From assembly GCA_964534565.1 (NCBI GenBank), contig CAZHON010000001.1, forward strand, positions 372,001-436,000: a stretch of 64,000 bases of DNA. Direction: 5' to 3'. This DNA is from CAZHON01 sp964534565 (lineage in GTDB: Bacteria; Patescibacteriota; Gracilibacteria; Peribacterales; Peribacteraceae). The notes under the pieces are model-generated. The model was not told where the DNA came from. It was given only the letters and a program-made list of their open reading frames with translations, and ran no database searches. Shown here one piece after another: positions 49,044 to 57,625 of this stretch (position 1 is its first letter; every line of letters starts with the position of its first letter). The position numbers and the translations under genes are program-made.

Positions 49044-49999
49044 ACGTTCGTATTAATGGAAGAACCCAAATTCAAGAAGAACGACACAATCACGCGAGCG
49101 AAGACAATGACGAGCAATCCGAGAATTGTATAGAGGATGATGTTCTTTGCGCGCTCACGAGAACTCTCGCTTCCAAACCCAACGATCAGGATGATACCTG
49201 CGACAATGATGGCAACGACTGCAAACAGTGCGAGGAAGCCGATCGCGATATCGAGAAGATTGAGGATCGTGGACGTGAAGGTGTTGATTCCGTTCGAGAC
49301 GTTGATCGCACCTCCACCAAAACCGATCAATCCCAAGTTGCACTGTACGGCGCCGCCCGTTCCCGATCCTCCGGAGATATTCGAGACGAATCCAACAATC
49401 ACCGCTGCGAATGAAATAACAAGAATACCGGCGATTGTGTAGAGAATGATTCTCTTCGCCGTGTCCTTTGCGCTTTCGCTTCCAAATCCAAGGAGAAGGA
49501 AGAAGCCGGCAATGATGATGGCGACCGTTCCGATCAATGCGACGTATCCCAATGCTGCAATCACAATGCTGCAGATGATATCTGGCAACGTAACGTCGAT
49601 GGTTCCACGACTGAGACCCATGAATAGTCGAACGATTGCTCGTGCGAGGTTGATGATGATGAGACCGACGAGAGTGTAGATGATAATGCGTTTCGCGCGG
49701 TCCTTTGCTCCTTCATCTCCAAATCCAAGGAGAAGGAAGAAGCCTGCGATCACAATTGCGAGCACTGCGAGAATGTTTGCGATGTTCACGAGCGCATTTG
49801 TGAGCGACACGATGTAGGTGAAAAGATCTGTCTGACCTCCACCCAAAAGTTCTCGTTCCGCTTTGCTCAAACCTTCCTGAAACGATCCACCTTGATAGAC
49901 GGATGCTTCAACAGGAACAGCGTAGGTCATACACCAAGCGGCAGTGCATCCAAGGATCACTGCGACAAACACGGAGAGGAGGTGAGAGGATCTCGGCAT
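49040..49999 (-). CDS. Type IV secretion pilin-like protein with three tandem pilin units
   Basis: 319 residues. After a signal peptide (LLSVFVAVILGCTAAWCM) there are three copies of one two-helix unit: a hydrophobic helix ending IAGFFLLLGFGDEGAK or similar, a short basic loop (DRAKRIIIYT, DTAKRIILYT, ERAKNIILYT) and a second hydrophobic helix. This is the VirB2/TrbC-like T4SS pilin pattern, normally one unit per protein. Copies lie at about residues 70-125, 150-205 and 255-315, separated by short polar loops. TATAGT is eight bases before the ATG (50008-50013). It is translationally coupled to the PKD membrane protein. Confidence 0.8.
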   Translation of the reverse strand: MPRSSHLLSVFVAVILGCTAAWCMTYAVPVEASVYQGGSFQEGLSKAERELLGGGQTDLFTYIVSLTNALVNIANILAVLAIVIAGFFLLLGFGDEGAKDRAKRIIIYTLVGLIIINLARAIVRLFMGLSRGTIDVTLPDIICSIVIAALGYVALIGTVAIIIAGFFLLLGFGSESAKDTAKRIILYTIAGILVISFAAVIVGFVSNISGGSGTGGAVQCNLGLIGFGGGAINVSNGINTFTSTILNLLDIAIGFLALFAVVAIIVAGIILIVGFGSESSRERAKNIILYTILGLLVIVFARVIVSFFLNLGSSINTNV

Positions 50000-50034
50000 T
50001 TCTTCCCACTATAGCACAGAACGACTGAAAACGC

Positions 50035-50040
50035 TACCCT
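50035..50040 (+). promoter_or_regulatory. -10 box of a leaderless-type promoter (M24 peptidase)
   Basis: TACCCT, six bases, ATG at 50047. Confidence 0.5.
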
Positions 50041-50046
50041 TCCTTC

Positions 50047-51042
50047 ATGCTTCCAACCCCTCGGGCATTGCTCAAAATAGCCAAATTGCCAGCAATTCTC
50101 ATTTCCGATCCGATCAACATTCGTTACCTCACAGAATCTTTGGTCAGTGAGGGACTGGTGCTAGTCGATGCAAAGGGGTTTCGACTCTTCGTCGACAGCC
50201 GTTACACGGAAGAAACAACGAGCACTGCACGAAAAGGAGTGAAGGTGGTTTCGCTGACGGATTTGCCCTCTGTATTGTCGAAGCAGAAGCGTTGTGGCGT
50301 GGAGGCTGCGCACCTCACGGTTGCTCGGATGGAGCGATGGAAGAAGGCGTTTCAACACACGACGTTCGTTCCGACGAAAGGCCTTGTCGAAGAGTTCCGT
50401 CGCTCCAAGGAACCGGACGAAATCAAACAGTTGCGGCGCGCACGACTTCTCACGAAACAACTTCTCAACAAGGTTCCTTCCCTCCTTCACGTGGGAATAA
50501 CCGAGCAGGAACTTGCCTGGCAATTGGAAGTGATGGCACATGAGATCGGTGGAGAAGGACTTTCGTTCCCGTCGATTGTTGCGTTCGGTTCCAACACGAG
50601 TCAGCCCCATCATCACACGACCTCTCGTGCACTGAAGAAAGGAGAGTTGGTACAGATCGATATGGGGGTGCGGGTGAATGGCTACTGTGGTGACTTGAGC
50701 GAGGTGTTCTTCACGGGTCCCAAAACACCTGAACAGGAAAAAGCACACAAAGCCCTTCTCAAAGCCAAGAAAAAGGCAACCGATCTTGTGAAACCAGGTG
50801 TGTCTTCCCGTTCATTGGATGCCGCAGCACGTGCAGTTTTACAGGAGTATGGAATCGATCAGGCATTCACACATGCACTCGGTCATGGGGTTGGGTTGGA
50901 TGTTCACGAGGGGGCCACGCTCAGCAAGAACGGCCCGGACACGCCTCTCCTTCGACATGAAGTTGTCACGATTGAGCCGGGTGTCTATTTCCCGGGCAAA
51001 TTCGGCATGCGCCTGGAAGACATGGTTTTCGTTGAAGCCTGA
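50047..51042 (+). CDS. M24 family metallopeptidase (Xaa-Pro aminopeptidase type)
   Basis: 331 residues. A creatinase-like N-terminal domain (about 1-115) is followed by a pita-bread catalytic domain. Metal ligands appear in order: Asp in QIDMGVRVNGYCGDLSEVFF (two Asp), His in HALGHGVGLDVHEGA, Glu in TIEPGVYFPGKFG and Glu in RLEDMVFVE. The substrate-side His of FGSNTSQPHHHTT is also present. It releases N-terminal residues preceding proline from peptides in the cytoplasm. It is about 20 residues shorter than typical PepP/PepQ family members of this class, with the end lying shortly after the last ligand. Confidence 0.93.
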   Translation: MLPTPRALLKIAKLPAILISDPINIRYLTESLVSEGLVLVDAKGFRLFVDSRYTEETTSTARKGVKVVSLTDLPSVLSKQKRCGVEAAHLTVARMERWKKAFQHTTFVPTKGLVEEFRRSKEPDEIKQLRRARLLTKQLLNKVPSLLHVGITEQELAWQLEVMAHEIGGEGLSFPSIVAFGSNTSQPHHHTTSRALKKGELVQIDMGVRVNGYCGDLSEVFFTGPKTPEQEKAHKALLKAKKKATDLVKPGVSSRSLDAAARAVLQEYGIDQAFTHALGHGVGLDVHEGATLSKNGPDTPLLRHEVVTIEPGVYFPGKFGMRLEDMVFVEA

Positions 51043-51090
51043 AAGAACTCTGTTCGGAGGGTGAGCCTTCTCCGAAATTGTTTTTTGTGG

Positions 51091-51096
51091 TAGAAT
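51091..51096 (+). promoter_or_regulatory. Extended -10 box of a leaderless-type promoter
   Basis: TGG-TAGAAT, seven bases, ATG at 51104. An earlier ATG at 51095 lies within the box and is therefore unlikely to be used. Confidence 0.6.
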
Positions 51097-51103
51097 GTTT
51101 CGA

Positions 51104-52456
51104 ATGCAACACACACACCGACTCTACGCAACAATACTGTTTCTCTGTATAGCGACGCCCTTTGTGTCGACTGCGACAGACGACACCACTCCACGTGAGC
51201 AGGATTTCGTCCTCACTGCGTACTATTCTCCAAAACCGAATCAGTGTTGCTACGTCACAGGGTCCGAACAATCGGACAAAGACCTGAACGGAAACGGAAC
51301 GAACGGTGCGGATGGAACGAAGGTCTACCCTGGCATGATCGCCGCTCCTCCAAGTTACGCATTTGGAACGCGCATTGTGCTTCCTGGACTGGGAATTGGT
51401 ACCGTGCACGATCGTGGCGGAGCCATTCAAGAACAAGGGAAAGTTCATCGACTCGATGTGTGGGTGGGAAGCGGTGAAGAAGGATTGGCACGTGCTCTCG
51501 CCTTTGGCGTGAAGCATGTGCGCGGAACGATCTACCCTGTCGGCTCCAAACAGCCCGCGGAGAAACTGGCTCTCGAAACATTGCCCGCACCGCTGACCAG
51601 CTTGTCGCCGTACATGAGTGTGGGGCTGCTTGATGTGAAAGCACGCTTCGGTGAAAGCGGCCTGGGTATTCGCTTGCTTCAGACAGCACTGAAAAATGGA
51701 GGATCGTTTGATCATGCAATTACAGGAACGTTCGGAGAGGTTACGAAAACGGCACTCGCAGCATTCATCAGCCGCATGAAACTTACCGAACCGACCGATC
51801 AATTGACGGAAAAAACAGCGGCGTATTTGCAGGCGACTGCCGATACGGCAAGTCGCGTTCTCCCCTTCGGTCTCATCGATGCAAAATCTTCCTCAACCGA
51901 TATTCAAAGTGCAAAGCGTCTGCTTCGCGGAATGGATTTGTACAAAGGTCGTACAGACGGTGTCTACAGCGATGATTTGAAAAAGGCGATTACCGCGTTC
52001 CAGATTCAGAAAAAATTGATTGCAGATGCAAATGAAACAGGTGCCGGTCGTATCGGTCCGAAGACGCATGCCGCACTGGAGCAGGAATGGAAGCTTGTGG
52101 TTGTTGCACGTCAGGCACAGAACGTGCTCTTCATTCACTCTGTACAAATGGCGTTGGAGAAGAAAGGAATGATTCCCCAGTCGAAGATGAAAGTGGGCAG
52201 CAACGGAGCAGATGTGAAACGCTTGCAGTCGTTCCTTGCGAGCAAAGGATTTTTCCCGAAGGACAAGATCAACGGAAACTTTGGCGAGGTGACGAAAGCA
52301 TCTTTGCTTGCGTATCAAAAAGCTCGTGGTCTCGTGAAAAACGATAAGGATACGGGCGCTGGAACAGTCGGTCCTTTTACGCTTCAAACGATGAAAACAG
52401 AGCTGGTTGCAACGGCAACGAAACGTGTTAAAGAGCACGGTTGGGACGCGCTCTAA
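51104..52456 (+). CDS. Secreted 3D/double-psi-barrel protein with peptidoglycan-binding repeats
   Basis: 450 residues. A signal peptide (RLYATILFLCIATPFVSTAT) is followed by a domain of about 100 residues of the 3D type: FVLTAYYSPKPNQCCYVTG, IAAPPSYAFGTRIVLPGLG, GTVHDRGGAI, HRLDVWVG; the Asp of VHDRGG and of LDVWVG are the expected catalytic acids of lytic-transglycosylase-like barrels. Three peptidoglycan-binding-1-like modules follow (about 195-250, 265-320, 360-430), each with a GxxGxxVxxLQ-type and GxxGxxTxxAL-type pattern (KVGSNGADVKRLQSFLASKG; GNFGEVTKASLLAYQK). It probably cleaves or remodels cell-wall glycan. Confidence 0.85.
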   Translation: MQHTHRLYATILFLCIATPFVSTATDDTTPREQDFVLTAYYSPKPNQCCYVTGSEQSDKDLNGNGTNGADGTKVYPGMIAAPPSYAFGTRIVLPGLGIGTVHDRGGAIQEQGKVHRLDVWVGSGEEGLARALAFGVKHVRGTIYPVGSKQPAEKLALETLPAPLTSLSPYMSVGLLDVKARFGESGLGIRLLQTALKNGGSFDHAITGTFGEVTKTALAAFISRMKLTEPTDQLTEKTAAYLQATADTASRVLPFGLIDAKSSSTDIQSAKRLLRGMDLYKGRTDGVYSDDLKKAITAFQIQKKLIADANETGAGRIGPKTHAALEQEWKLVVVARQAQNVLFIHSVQMALEKKGMIPQSKMKVGSNGADVKRLQSFLASKGFFPKDKINGNFGEVTKASLLAYQKARGLVKNDKDTGAGTVGPFTLQTMKTELVATATKRVKEHGWDAL

Positions 52457-52483
52457 GGCCATGAAAATCGGTGCGTGTTCTGG

Positions 52484-52489
52484 TAGACT
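52484..52489 (+). promoter_or_regulatory. Extended -10 box of a leaderless-type promoter
   Basis: TGG-TAGACT, six bases, GTG at 52496. Confidence 0.55.
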
Positions 52490-52495
52490 GCCTCG

Positions 52496-53548
52496 GTGCG
52501 TTTTCTCCTGCTCACCATCGTCTTTCTTTCGAGTGTTGTCCCTGCGTATGCAAAAGATACGACCGGCATTTCGCGTCGTGACGGATTCATGATGATTTGG
52601 CAGAGCATTCTGCGTCCAATCGAAGAGACCAATGAAAAACCATTCACCGATGTTCCCGAAGGAAGCCCAAATGCCGATGCGATTACCTATGCGAAATATC
52701 GTGGAATCATTGATGACGAAGACAAAGAATTTCATCCGACGGCACCGCTTACAATGACCGATGCGCTTCTGTGGCTGTTCCGCACCCGCAGTGTTTCCGA
52801 CATCAAAGAAACGACCGTGAAGGAGTTGCCGGACATCCTCACGCGCTATCCCATTGTCAATTTAACGGGTCACGAAAGCCAAATTTTGACCCAAGATGAT
52901 CTTCTGACTCTCATGCGTTCGCTCGATGCGAAGTTGCGCGATGAGGTGCACGAGATCAGTAACTATTCCGAATTTTTCCAGGGAGCCGGAACGGCGTTCG
53001 GAGAAAAATTCAATATGTATGCCATGACTGCGGCACATCGAACATTCCCTTACAACACACTCGTGAAAGTCACGAATCTCGATACGGGAAAGAGTGTGAC
53101 TGTGCGCATCAACGATCGTGGCCCCTACGTGAAGGGCCGTGATATGGATTTAAGTTCAGGAGCATTCGGACAGATTGCAGATCCGGATGCCGGAGTGATT
53201 TATCACGCGACGTTCCAGCGACTGGGAGACGCAACGCTCGCGAACGGTTGTGGGGAATCGACACCCTATCAGCAACGCATCACGAAGGACGTCCATCTTT
53301 CGCCCGGCGTTCCCTGGTTCGTCCCACTCGGAAAAACAGTCTCATGGACAGCCAACGCTCCCTACGTTGTCCTGGGTCAAACCTATCCCGATGGAAACAA
53401 GGTGAAGATGCAAAACTGGCTTCTTCCAAACGAAACATTCTCGTTTACACCCTCGGTTTCCGGTCAGTATTCGTTCCTGCTGGGGGCCAAAGACGGTCGA
53501 AAGCGCGAGCTGACCATGACGGTGGTGGACTGTCCGACGGCAAATTAG
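52496..53548 (+). CDS. Secreted SLH-like protein with RlpA-type double-psi barrel
   Basis: 350 residues from GTG. Signal peptide RFLLLTIVFLSSVVPAYAKD; an SLH-like region (about 45-100: PFTDVPEGSPNADAITYAKY, EFHPTAPLTMTDALLWLFR); then an RlpA-like barrel from about 160 (FNMYAMTAAHRTFPYNTLVK, VTNLDTGKSVTVRINDRGPY, RDMDLSSGAFGQIA). The Asp of NDRGP and of MDLS are characteristic of RlpA/expansin-like folds. The C-terminal 100 residues form an extra beta-rich domain (SWTANAPYVVLGQTYPDG) with two cysteines. It follows another barrel protein by 40 bases. Possible wall lytic enzyme or wall binder. Confidence 0.82.
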   Translation: MRFLLLTIVFLSSVVPAYAKDTTGISRRDGFMMIWQSILRPIEETNEKPFTDVPEGSPNADAITYAKYRGIIDDEDKEFHPTAPLTMTDALLWLFRTRSVSDIKETTVKELPDILTRYPIVNLTGHESQILTQDDLLTLMRSLDAKLRDEVHEISNYSEFFQGAGTAFGEKFNMYAMTAAHRTFPYNTLVKVTNLDTGKSVTVRINDRGPYVKGRDMDLSSGAFGQIADPDAGVIYHATFQRLGDATLANGCGESTPYQQRITKDVHLSPGVPWFVPLGKTVSWTANAPYVVLGQTYPDGNKVKMQNWLLPNETFSFTPSVSGQYSFLLGAKDGRKRELTMTVVDCPTAN

Positions 53549-53595
53549 AGCCCCGGAACCGTATTTAAGGCCTACCGTTCAGGGCCGTTTTTTGG

Positions 53596-53601
53596 TATAA
53601 T
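53596..53601 (+). promoter_or_regulatory. Extended -10 box before the second TraG-like ATPase
   Basis: TGG-TATAAT, consensus extended -10; predicted start near 53608 and a leader of about 14 bases to GTG 53622. Confidence 0.65.
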
Positions 53602-53621
53602 CAAGAGATTTCTTTTCATAC

Positions 53622-56231
53622 GTGGTCTTCTTCCTCCGCTTCCTCTTCTGGCCGATTATAGGTGCTCTCACCTTCCTCGTTGGGGCTATTTTCCATTCCA
53701 ACGTGTGGTCCATTCTGTGGACGTGGTGGTATGCCGATCCTTGGAACGGCACACTGACCATTCTCGGAATCTATTTGGGTGCACGTCTTGCGCTCTCGTT
53801 GATGCGTGAGGCTTATGAACTTTCTCAGTCGAGCAAACTCGTCTGCATGAAGGTGTTGCTTCCACGCAGTGATTCCAAGTTGGATCAAGAGAAGCGCACG
53901 GAGAAAGATTTCAAAGAGAAGATTGCGATTATGGAACAGTTGTATCGCGGTTTGTGGGAAGTGCGAAACCTGACCTTCTGGCAGTTCCTCCATTTCTGGA
54001 TTTTCCGTTACATGACGATCAGTTTCGAAATGATCGCCGAGAAAAACGAATTCATGTTCTACGTGGTGACGGATCCAAAATACGTTTCCATCATTGAGAA
54101 GCAGATCACGTCGTACTACTCCGATGCCGAAGTGACGATTCAGAAGAAACCTGAAATTTGGGATCCGGGTCAAAAGCTTGTTGCCTACGCAATGACGCTC
54201 AAGAAGAAATACTTCTTCCCCATCCGCTACTACGAGCAGATGCAGGATGATCCTCTCAATGAACTGAGCAACGTGCTCAGCAAATTGGACGAAGGGGAGA
54301 AGGCAGCGATTCAGCTTGTGATCAAGCCGTCGTTCTCCAACAAGTGGGGACCACGTGCAAAGGACTATGCATCGTCCAAATTTAAGGGAAAGAAAGAAGG
54401 ATGGTTCGCGCACATTCCCGTACTCTCGACGATCGTGACTATTTTCAACGGAGTCGCAAGCGGCGGAAAGACGCTCGCTCCGGGTGCCTCCAGCGGCGAC
54501 AGTTTCGTCCGTATGATTCAGCCGGAGGAAGAACTCTACAAGCGCATGGGAGAGAAGGCCGGCGGAAGCTGGTTCCACTGTTCGATTCGTGTGATGGGTT
54601 CTGCAAAGACCTGGAATCGCGCACTGGATATTACGAACAACATGCAGATCGCGTTCAACACATTCCGCGATACGTACGGCAACTCCTTCGTGAACCGCCG
54701 CATGTTCGTCGACTTCTTCCCGCTCGCATGGAACGCACCGCTCATGCACTTCCTTTGGAAGCACCGCATGAACGGAACAGGCCACAAGGATTGTTTGCTC
54801 GTCGAAAAGGAATTGGCCGGTCTGTACCACTTCCCGGACAGCCGCTACAACAAAATTCCGCTCATCCAGTGGATTGCGTACCGTGTGCTTCCTCCTCCAC
54901 CAGATATTCCAAAGGAGGGAATTGTTCTCGGTATCAACCATTACCGCGCCGTGGATACGGAGATTCGTTTCCTCGAGAAAGATCGTTCACGTCACCAGTA
55001 TCTGATTGGAAAATCCGGTTGCGGAAAATCCTCTCTCCTCTCGTGGCAAATCCGTCAGGATATCGCGAATGGAAAGGGACTCTGCGTGGTGGATCCTCAC
55101 GGTGACCTCATCGAAGATGCGCTTGCACACGTTCCAAAGGAGCGTGCGAAGGACATCATCGTCTTTGACCCTGCCGATACGGAACGCCCGATGGGTATGA
55201 ACATGCTGGAAGCGAAGACATCTGAAGAGAAGGATCGCGCCTCTCTCGATGCGATGGAAATCTTCATCAAGATGTACGGAAACGAAATCTTCGGACCGCG
55301 CATTCAGCACTACTTCCGCAACGGTTGTCTCACGCTCATGGATGACGAAGAGGAAGGAGCAACATTGATCGATGTGCCACGTCTGTTCGTCGATGACGAG
55401 TTCCAGCGCTACAAGGTCAGCAAGTGCAAGAACGTCGTCGTGCGCAGCTTCTGGGAAAATGAAATTGCGAAGACGGGTGCACGCGAGAAGGAAGAAATGA
55501 TCCCGTACTTCTCCGCAAAATTCGGACCGTTCATCACGAACACCACCATCCGCAATATCATCGGTCAGCCGAAGAGCGCCTTCAATATCCGCGAAGTGAT
55601 GGATGAAGGAAAGGTTCTGCTCGTGAACCTCAGCAAGGGAAAGATCGGAGACATTAACGCGCAGCTGCTCGGTCTCATCTTCGTGAACAAGATCAACATG
55701 GCCGCCATGGCTCGCGCAGATGTTCCACAGGAACAGCGCCGCCGTTTCTACCTGTACGTCGATGAGTTCCAGAACTTCATTACGGACGCATTCGCGTCAA
55801 TTCTCTCCGAAGCACGTAAGTATGAACTTGGTCTCATCATGGCTCACCAGTACATCTCGCAGCTCACGGCAAAGTCCGGGGAGGGTGGAGGCCAGGACAA
55901 CAAAGTCCGCGATGCCGTGTTCGGTAACGTTGGAACCATCCTCAGCTTCAAGATCGGTGCGGAAGACGCTGAATATATGGCAAAGGAATTCGCGCCAACG
56001 CTCAGTGAACAGGATGTGATCGGAATCCCGAACTTCAACTGTTACTGCAAGCTGAACATCAACAACACAAGCTCACGTCCGTTCTCCATGGGAACGATCT
56101 ACGATGAGTCCAAGCGTAACGAGAAGCTCTCCGGCCTCATTAAGGAATACAGCCGTATGAAGTATGGTCGTAAGAAGGTCTTCGTCGACCAGGAAATCGA
56201 GGATCGCATTGGAATTAACCGTCCGCAGTAA
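53622..56231 (+). CDS. TraG/VirD4-like type IV secretion ATPase (paralogue 2)
   Basis: 869 residues from GTG. Two N-terminal hydrophobic segments (FLFWPIIGALTFLVGAIF, GTLTILGIYLGARLAL) anchor it. A soluble region of 400 residues leads to Walker A GKSGCGKSS (about 463-471), KGLCVVDPHGDLIED, and Walker B YVDEFQNFITDA (about 711) with ASILSEARKYELGLIMAHQY. Near the end, TTIRNIIGQPKSAFNIREVM and ARDGEV-like segments match the 20436 paralogue closely. It presumably provides ATP-driven transport of DNA or protein through a T4SS-like channel. ybaB and mltG follow on the same strand. Confidence 0.85.
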   Translation: MVFFLRFLFWPIIGALTFLVGAIFHSNVWSILWTWWYADPWNGTLTILGIYLGARLALSLMREAYELSQSSKLVCMKVLLPRSDSKLDQEKRTEKDFKEKIAIMEQLYRGLWEVRNLTFWQFLHFWIFRYMTISFEMIAEKNEFMFYVVTDPKYVSIIEKQITSYYSDAEVTIQKKPEIWDPGQKLVAYAMTLKKKYFFPIRYYEQMQDDPLNELSNVLSKLDEGEKAAIQLVIKPSFSNKWGPRAKDYASSKFKGKKEGWFAHIPVLSTIVTIFNGVASGGKTLAPGASSGDSFVRMIQPEEELYKRMGEKAGGSWFHCSIRVMGSAKTWNRALDITNNMQIAFNTFRDTYGNSFVNRRMFVDFFPLAWNAPLMHFLWKHRMNGTGHKDCLLVEKELAGLYHFPDSRYNKIPLIQWIAYRVLPPPPDIPKEGIVLGINHYRAVDTEIRFLEKDRSRHQYLIGKSGCGKSSLLSWQIRQDIANGKGLCVVDPHGDLIEDALAHVPKERAKDIIVFDPADTERPMGMNMLEAKTSEEKDRASLDAMEIFIKMYGNEIFGPRIQHYFRNGCLTLMDDEEEGATLIDVPRLFVDDEFQRYKVSKCKNVVVRSFWENEIAKTGAREKEEMIPYFSAKFGPFITNTTIRNIIGQPKSAFNIREVMDEGKVLLVNLSKGKIGDINAQLLGLIFVNKINMAAMARADVPQEQRRRFYLYVDEFQNFITDAFASILSEARKYELGLIMAHQYISQLTAKSGEGGGQDNKVRDAVFGNVGTILSFKIGAEDAEYMAKEFAPTLSEQDVIGIPNFNCYCKLNINNTSSRPFSMGTIYDESKRNEKLSGLIKEYSRMKYGRKKVFVDQEIEDRIGINRPQ

Positions 56232-56282
56232 CAAACGGGCGGTGACTTTTGTTCCGGCGGCTTTCTGGTACCCTGTTTGCCT

Positions 56283-56576
56283 ATGCCATCATTCTCTCAA
56301 ATGCGAGACATGTACCGGCTCCAGCGTGATGCAAAGCGCATTAAGAAGGAGTTGAAACTGATTCATGTCGAAGCCGAAGCACAGGGTGTTCTTGTGGTTG
56401 TGAGCGCTGAGCAGGAAATTGTCAGCATCACGATCGCTCCCGAAGTTCCTCGCGAAAAAATTCCGGCTCTTGTTCAAGATGCAATCAACCGTGCAATGAA
56501 GAAGGCGCAGGTTATTGCTGCAGAGAAAATGCAGAGCGTCATGGGTCAGATGGGTCTTTCTGCACCGACCGAATAA
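56283..56576 (+). CDS. YbaB/EbfC family nucleoid-associated protein
   Basis: 97 residues. N-terminal helix (MRDMYRLQRDAKRIKKELKL), then EAQGVLVVVSAEQEIVSITI, the beta-sheet part of the tweezers-shaped dimer, and a C-terminal helix (LVQDAINRAMKKAQVIAAEK) ending with MQSVMGQMGL. Family members bind DNA, and in many genomes sit next to dnaX and recR; here the neighbours differ. TACCCT lies eight bases before ATG 56283; an upstream TTG (56277) is less likely. Its stop overlaps the mltG start (TAATG). Confidence 0.88.
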   Translation: MPSFSQMRDMYRLQRDAKRIKKELKLIHVEAEAQGVLVVVSAEQEIVSITIAPEVPREKIPALVQDAINRAMKKAQVIAAEKMQSVMGQMGLSAPTE

Positions 56577-57625
56577 TGCGACGAACGCGCTTCGATCAAA
56601 CTGCATCTAGAAAACGCCATCCTGTCGCATTCCTTCTTCTTGCGGCACTTGGAGTGCTTCTTTTGATGTGGTTGTGGTATGGCCATGCACTCAAGCCCAT
56701 GTCATCCGACACTGTGACTGCGATTTCCATAACGGTGAATCAAGGGATGTCCGCGTCCCAAGTGGCCAGTGAACTCAAAGAGAAGGATCTCATTCGTTCC
56801 ACGACAGCATTTTCATTCTTTGCGAAGCGACATGGCTATGCCACACGCCTCAAGGCCGGTGCCTACGTGTTACACCCTTCACAGAGCGTTGAAGAGATGT
56901 TGGAGGTGTTAGTCGGAGGAAGCCAAAGCCAAATCGTTGTCACGATTCCCGAGGGGTACACCGTCGAAGATATCGACGCGTTGCTGGTGAAGAAGGGGCT
57001 GATCAAACCGGGAGAATTGCAGGAATGTGCCCGAACATGTTCGTTCGATGCATTCAATTTCCTTCCTCCCGCTGCGGGTTTGGCCAAGCGCGGAGGTCGA
57101 GTGGAAGGGTATCTGTTTGCGGATACCTACTTCGTCGATCCTTCTTCCTTCAAGGTTCAAACGTTCTTGGAACGTTTGCTGAAAACATTCCAGGAACGTG
57201 TGATCGACAAATACACGTCCGAGCAATTGCGTTCGAAGAAGTCATGGAATCAAATCATCACGATGGCGTCTATCATTGAAGAAGAGACACGCACAGGCGT
57301 AGAGCGACCGATCGTCTCTGGAATCCTCTGGAAGCGATTTGAAGAGAATATGGGCCTCGCTGTCGATGCCTCCGTTCGCTACATCATCGATAAACCTGCC
57401 GATGCTCTGACGAAAAAGGATCTGGAAATCGATTCCCCGTACAACACGCGAAAATATCGCGGCCTCCCCCCCGGCCCCATCGCAAATCCAAGCCTCAGCA
57501 GCATCGAAGCTGCGCTCAACCCTCAATCCTCACCGTACTATTACTATTTGCATGGCAATGACGGACAAATTCACTATGCGACGACGAACGACGAGCACAA
57601 CGTCAATCGTGCGAAGTTTCTGTAG
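56576..57625 (+). CDS. mltG: Endolytic murein transglycosylase MltG
   Basis: 349 residues. A cytoplasmic basic N-terminus (RTRFDQTASRKRHP) precedes a single membrane helix (VAFLLLAALGVLLLMWLWY), a LysM-like region (SITVNQGMSASQVASELKEK) and the catalytic domain. The catalytic Glu is in MASIIEEETRT, and the family's substrate-site motif GLPPGPIANPSLSSIEAALNP follows, then YYYYLHGNDGQIHYATTNDEH. It cuts nascent peptidoglycan strands near the membrane. Its start overlaps the ybaB stop. The last residues overlap a convergent unknown gene. Confidence 0.95.
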   Translation: MRRTRFDQTASRKRHPVAFLLLAALGVLLLMWLWYGHALKPMSSDTVTAISITVNQGMSASQVASELKEKDLIRSTTAFSFFAKRHGYATRLKAGAYVLHPSQSVEEMLEVLVGGSQSQIVVTIPEGYTVEDIDALLVKKGLIKPGELQECARTCSFDAFNFLPPAAGLAKRGGRVEGYLFADTYFVDPSSFKVQTFLERLLKTFQERVIDKYTSEQLRSKKSWNQIITMASIIEEETRTGVERPIVSGILWKRFEENMGLAVDASVRYIIDKPADALTKKDLEIDSPYNTRKYRGLPPGPIANPSLSSIEAALNPQSSPYYYYLHGNDGQIHYATTNDEHNVNRAKFL

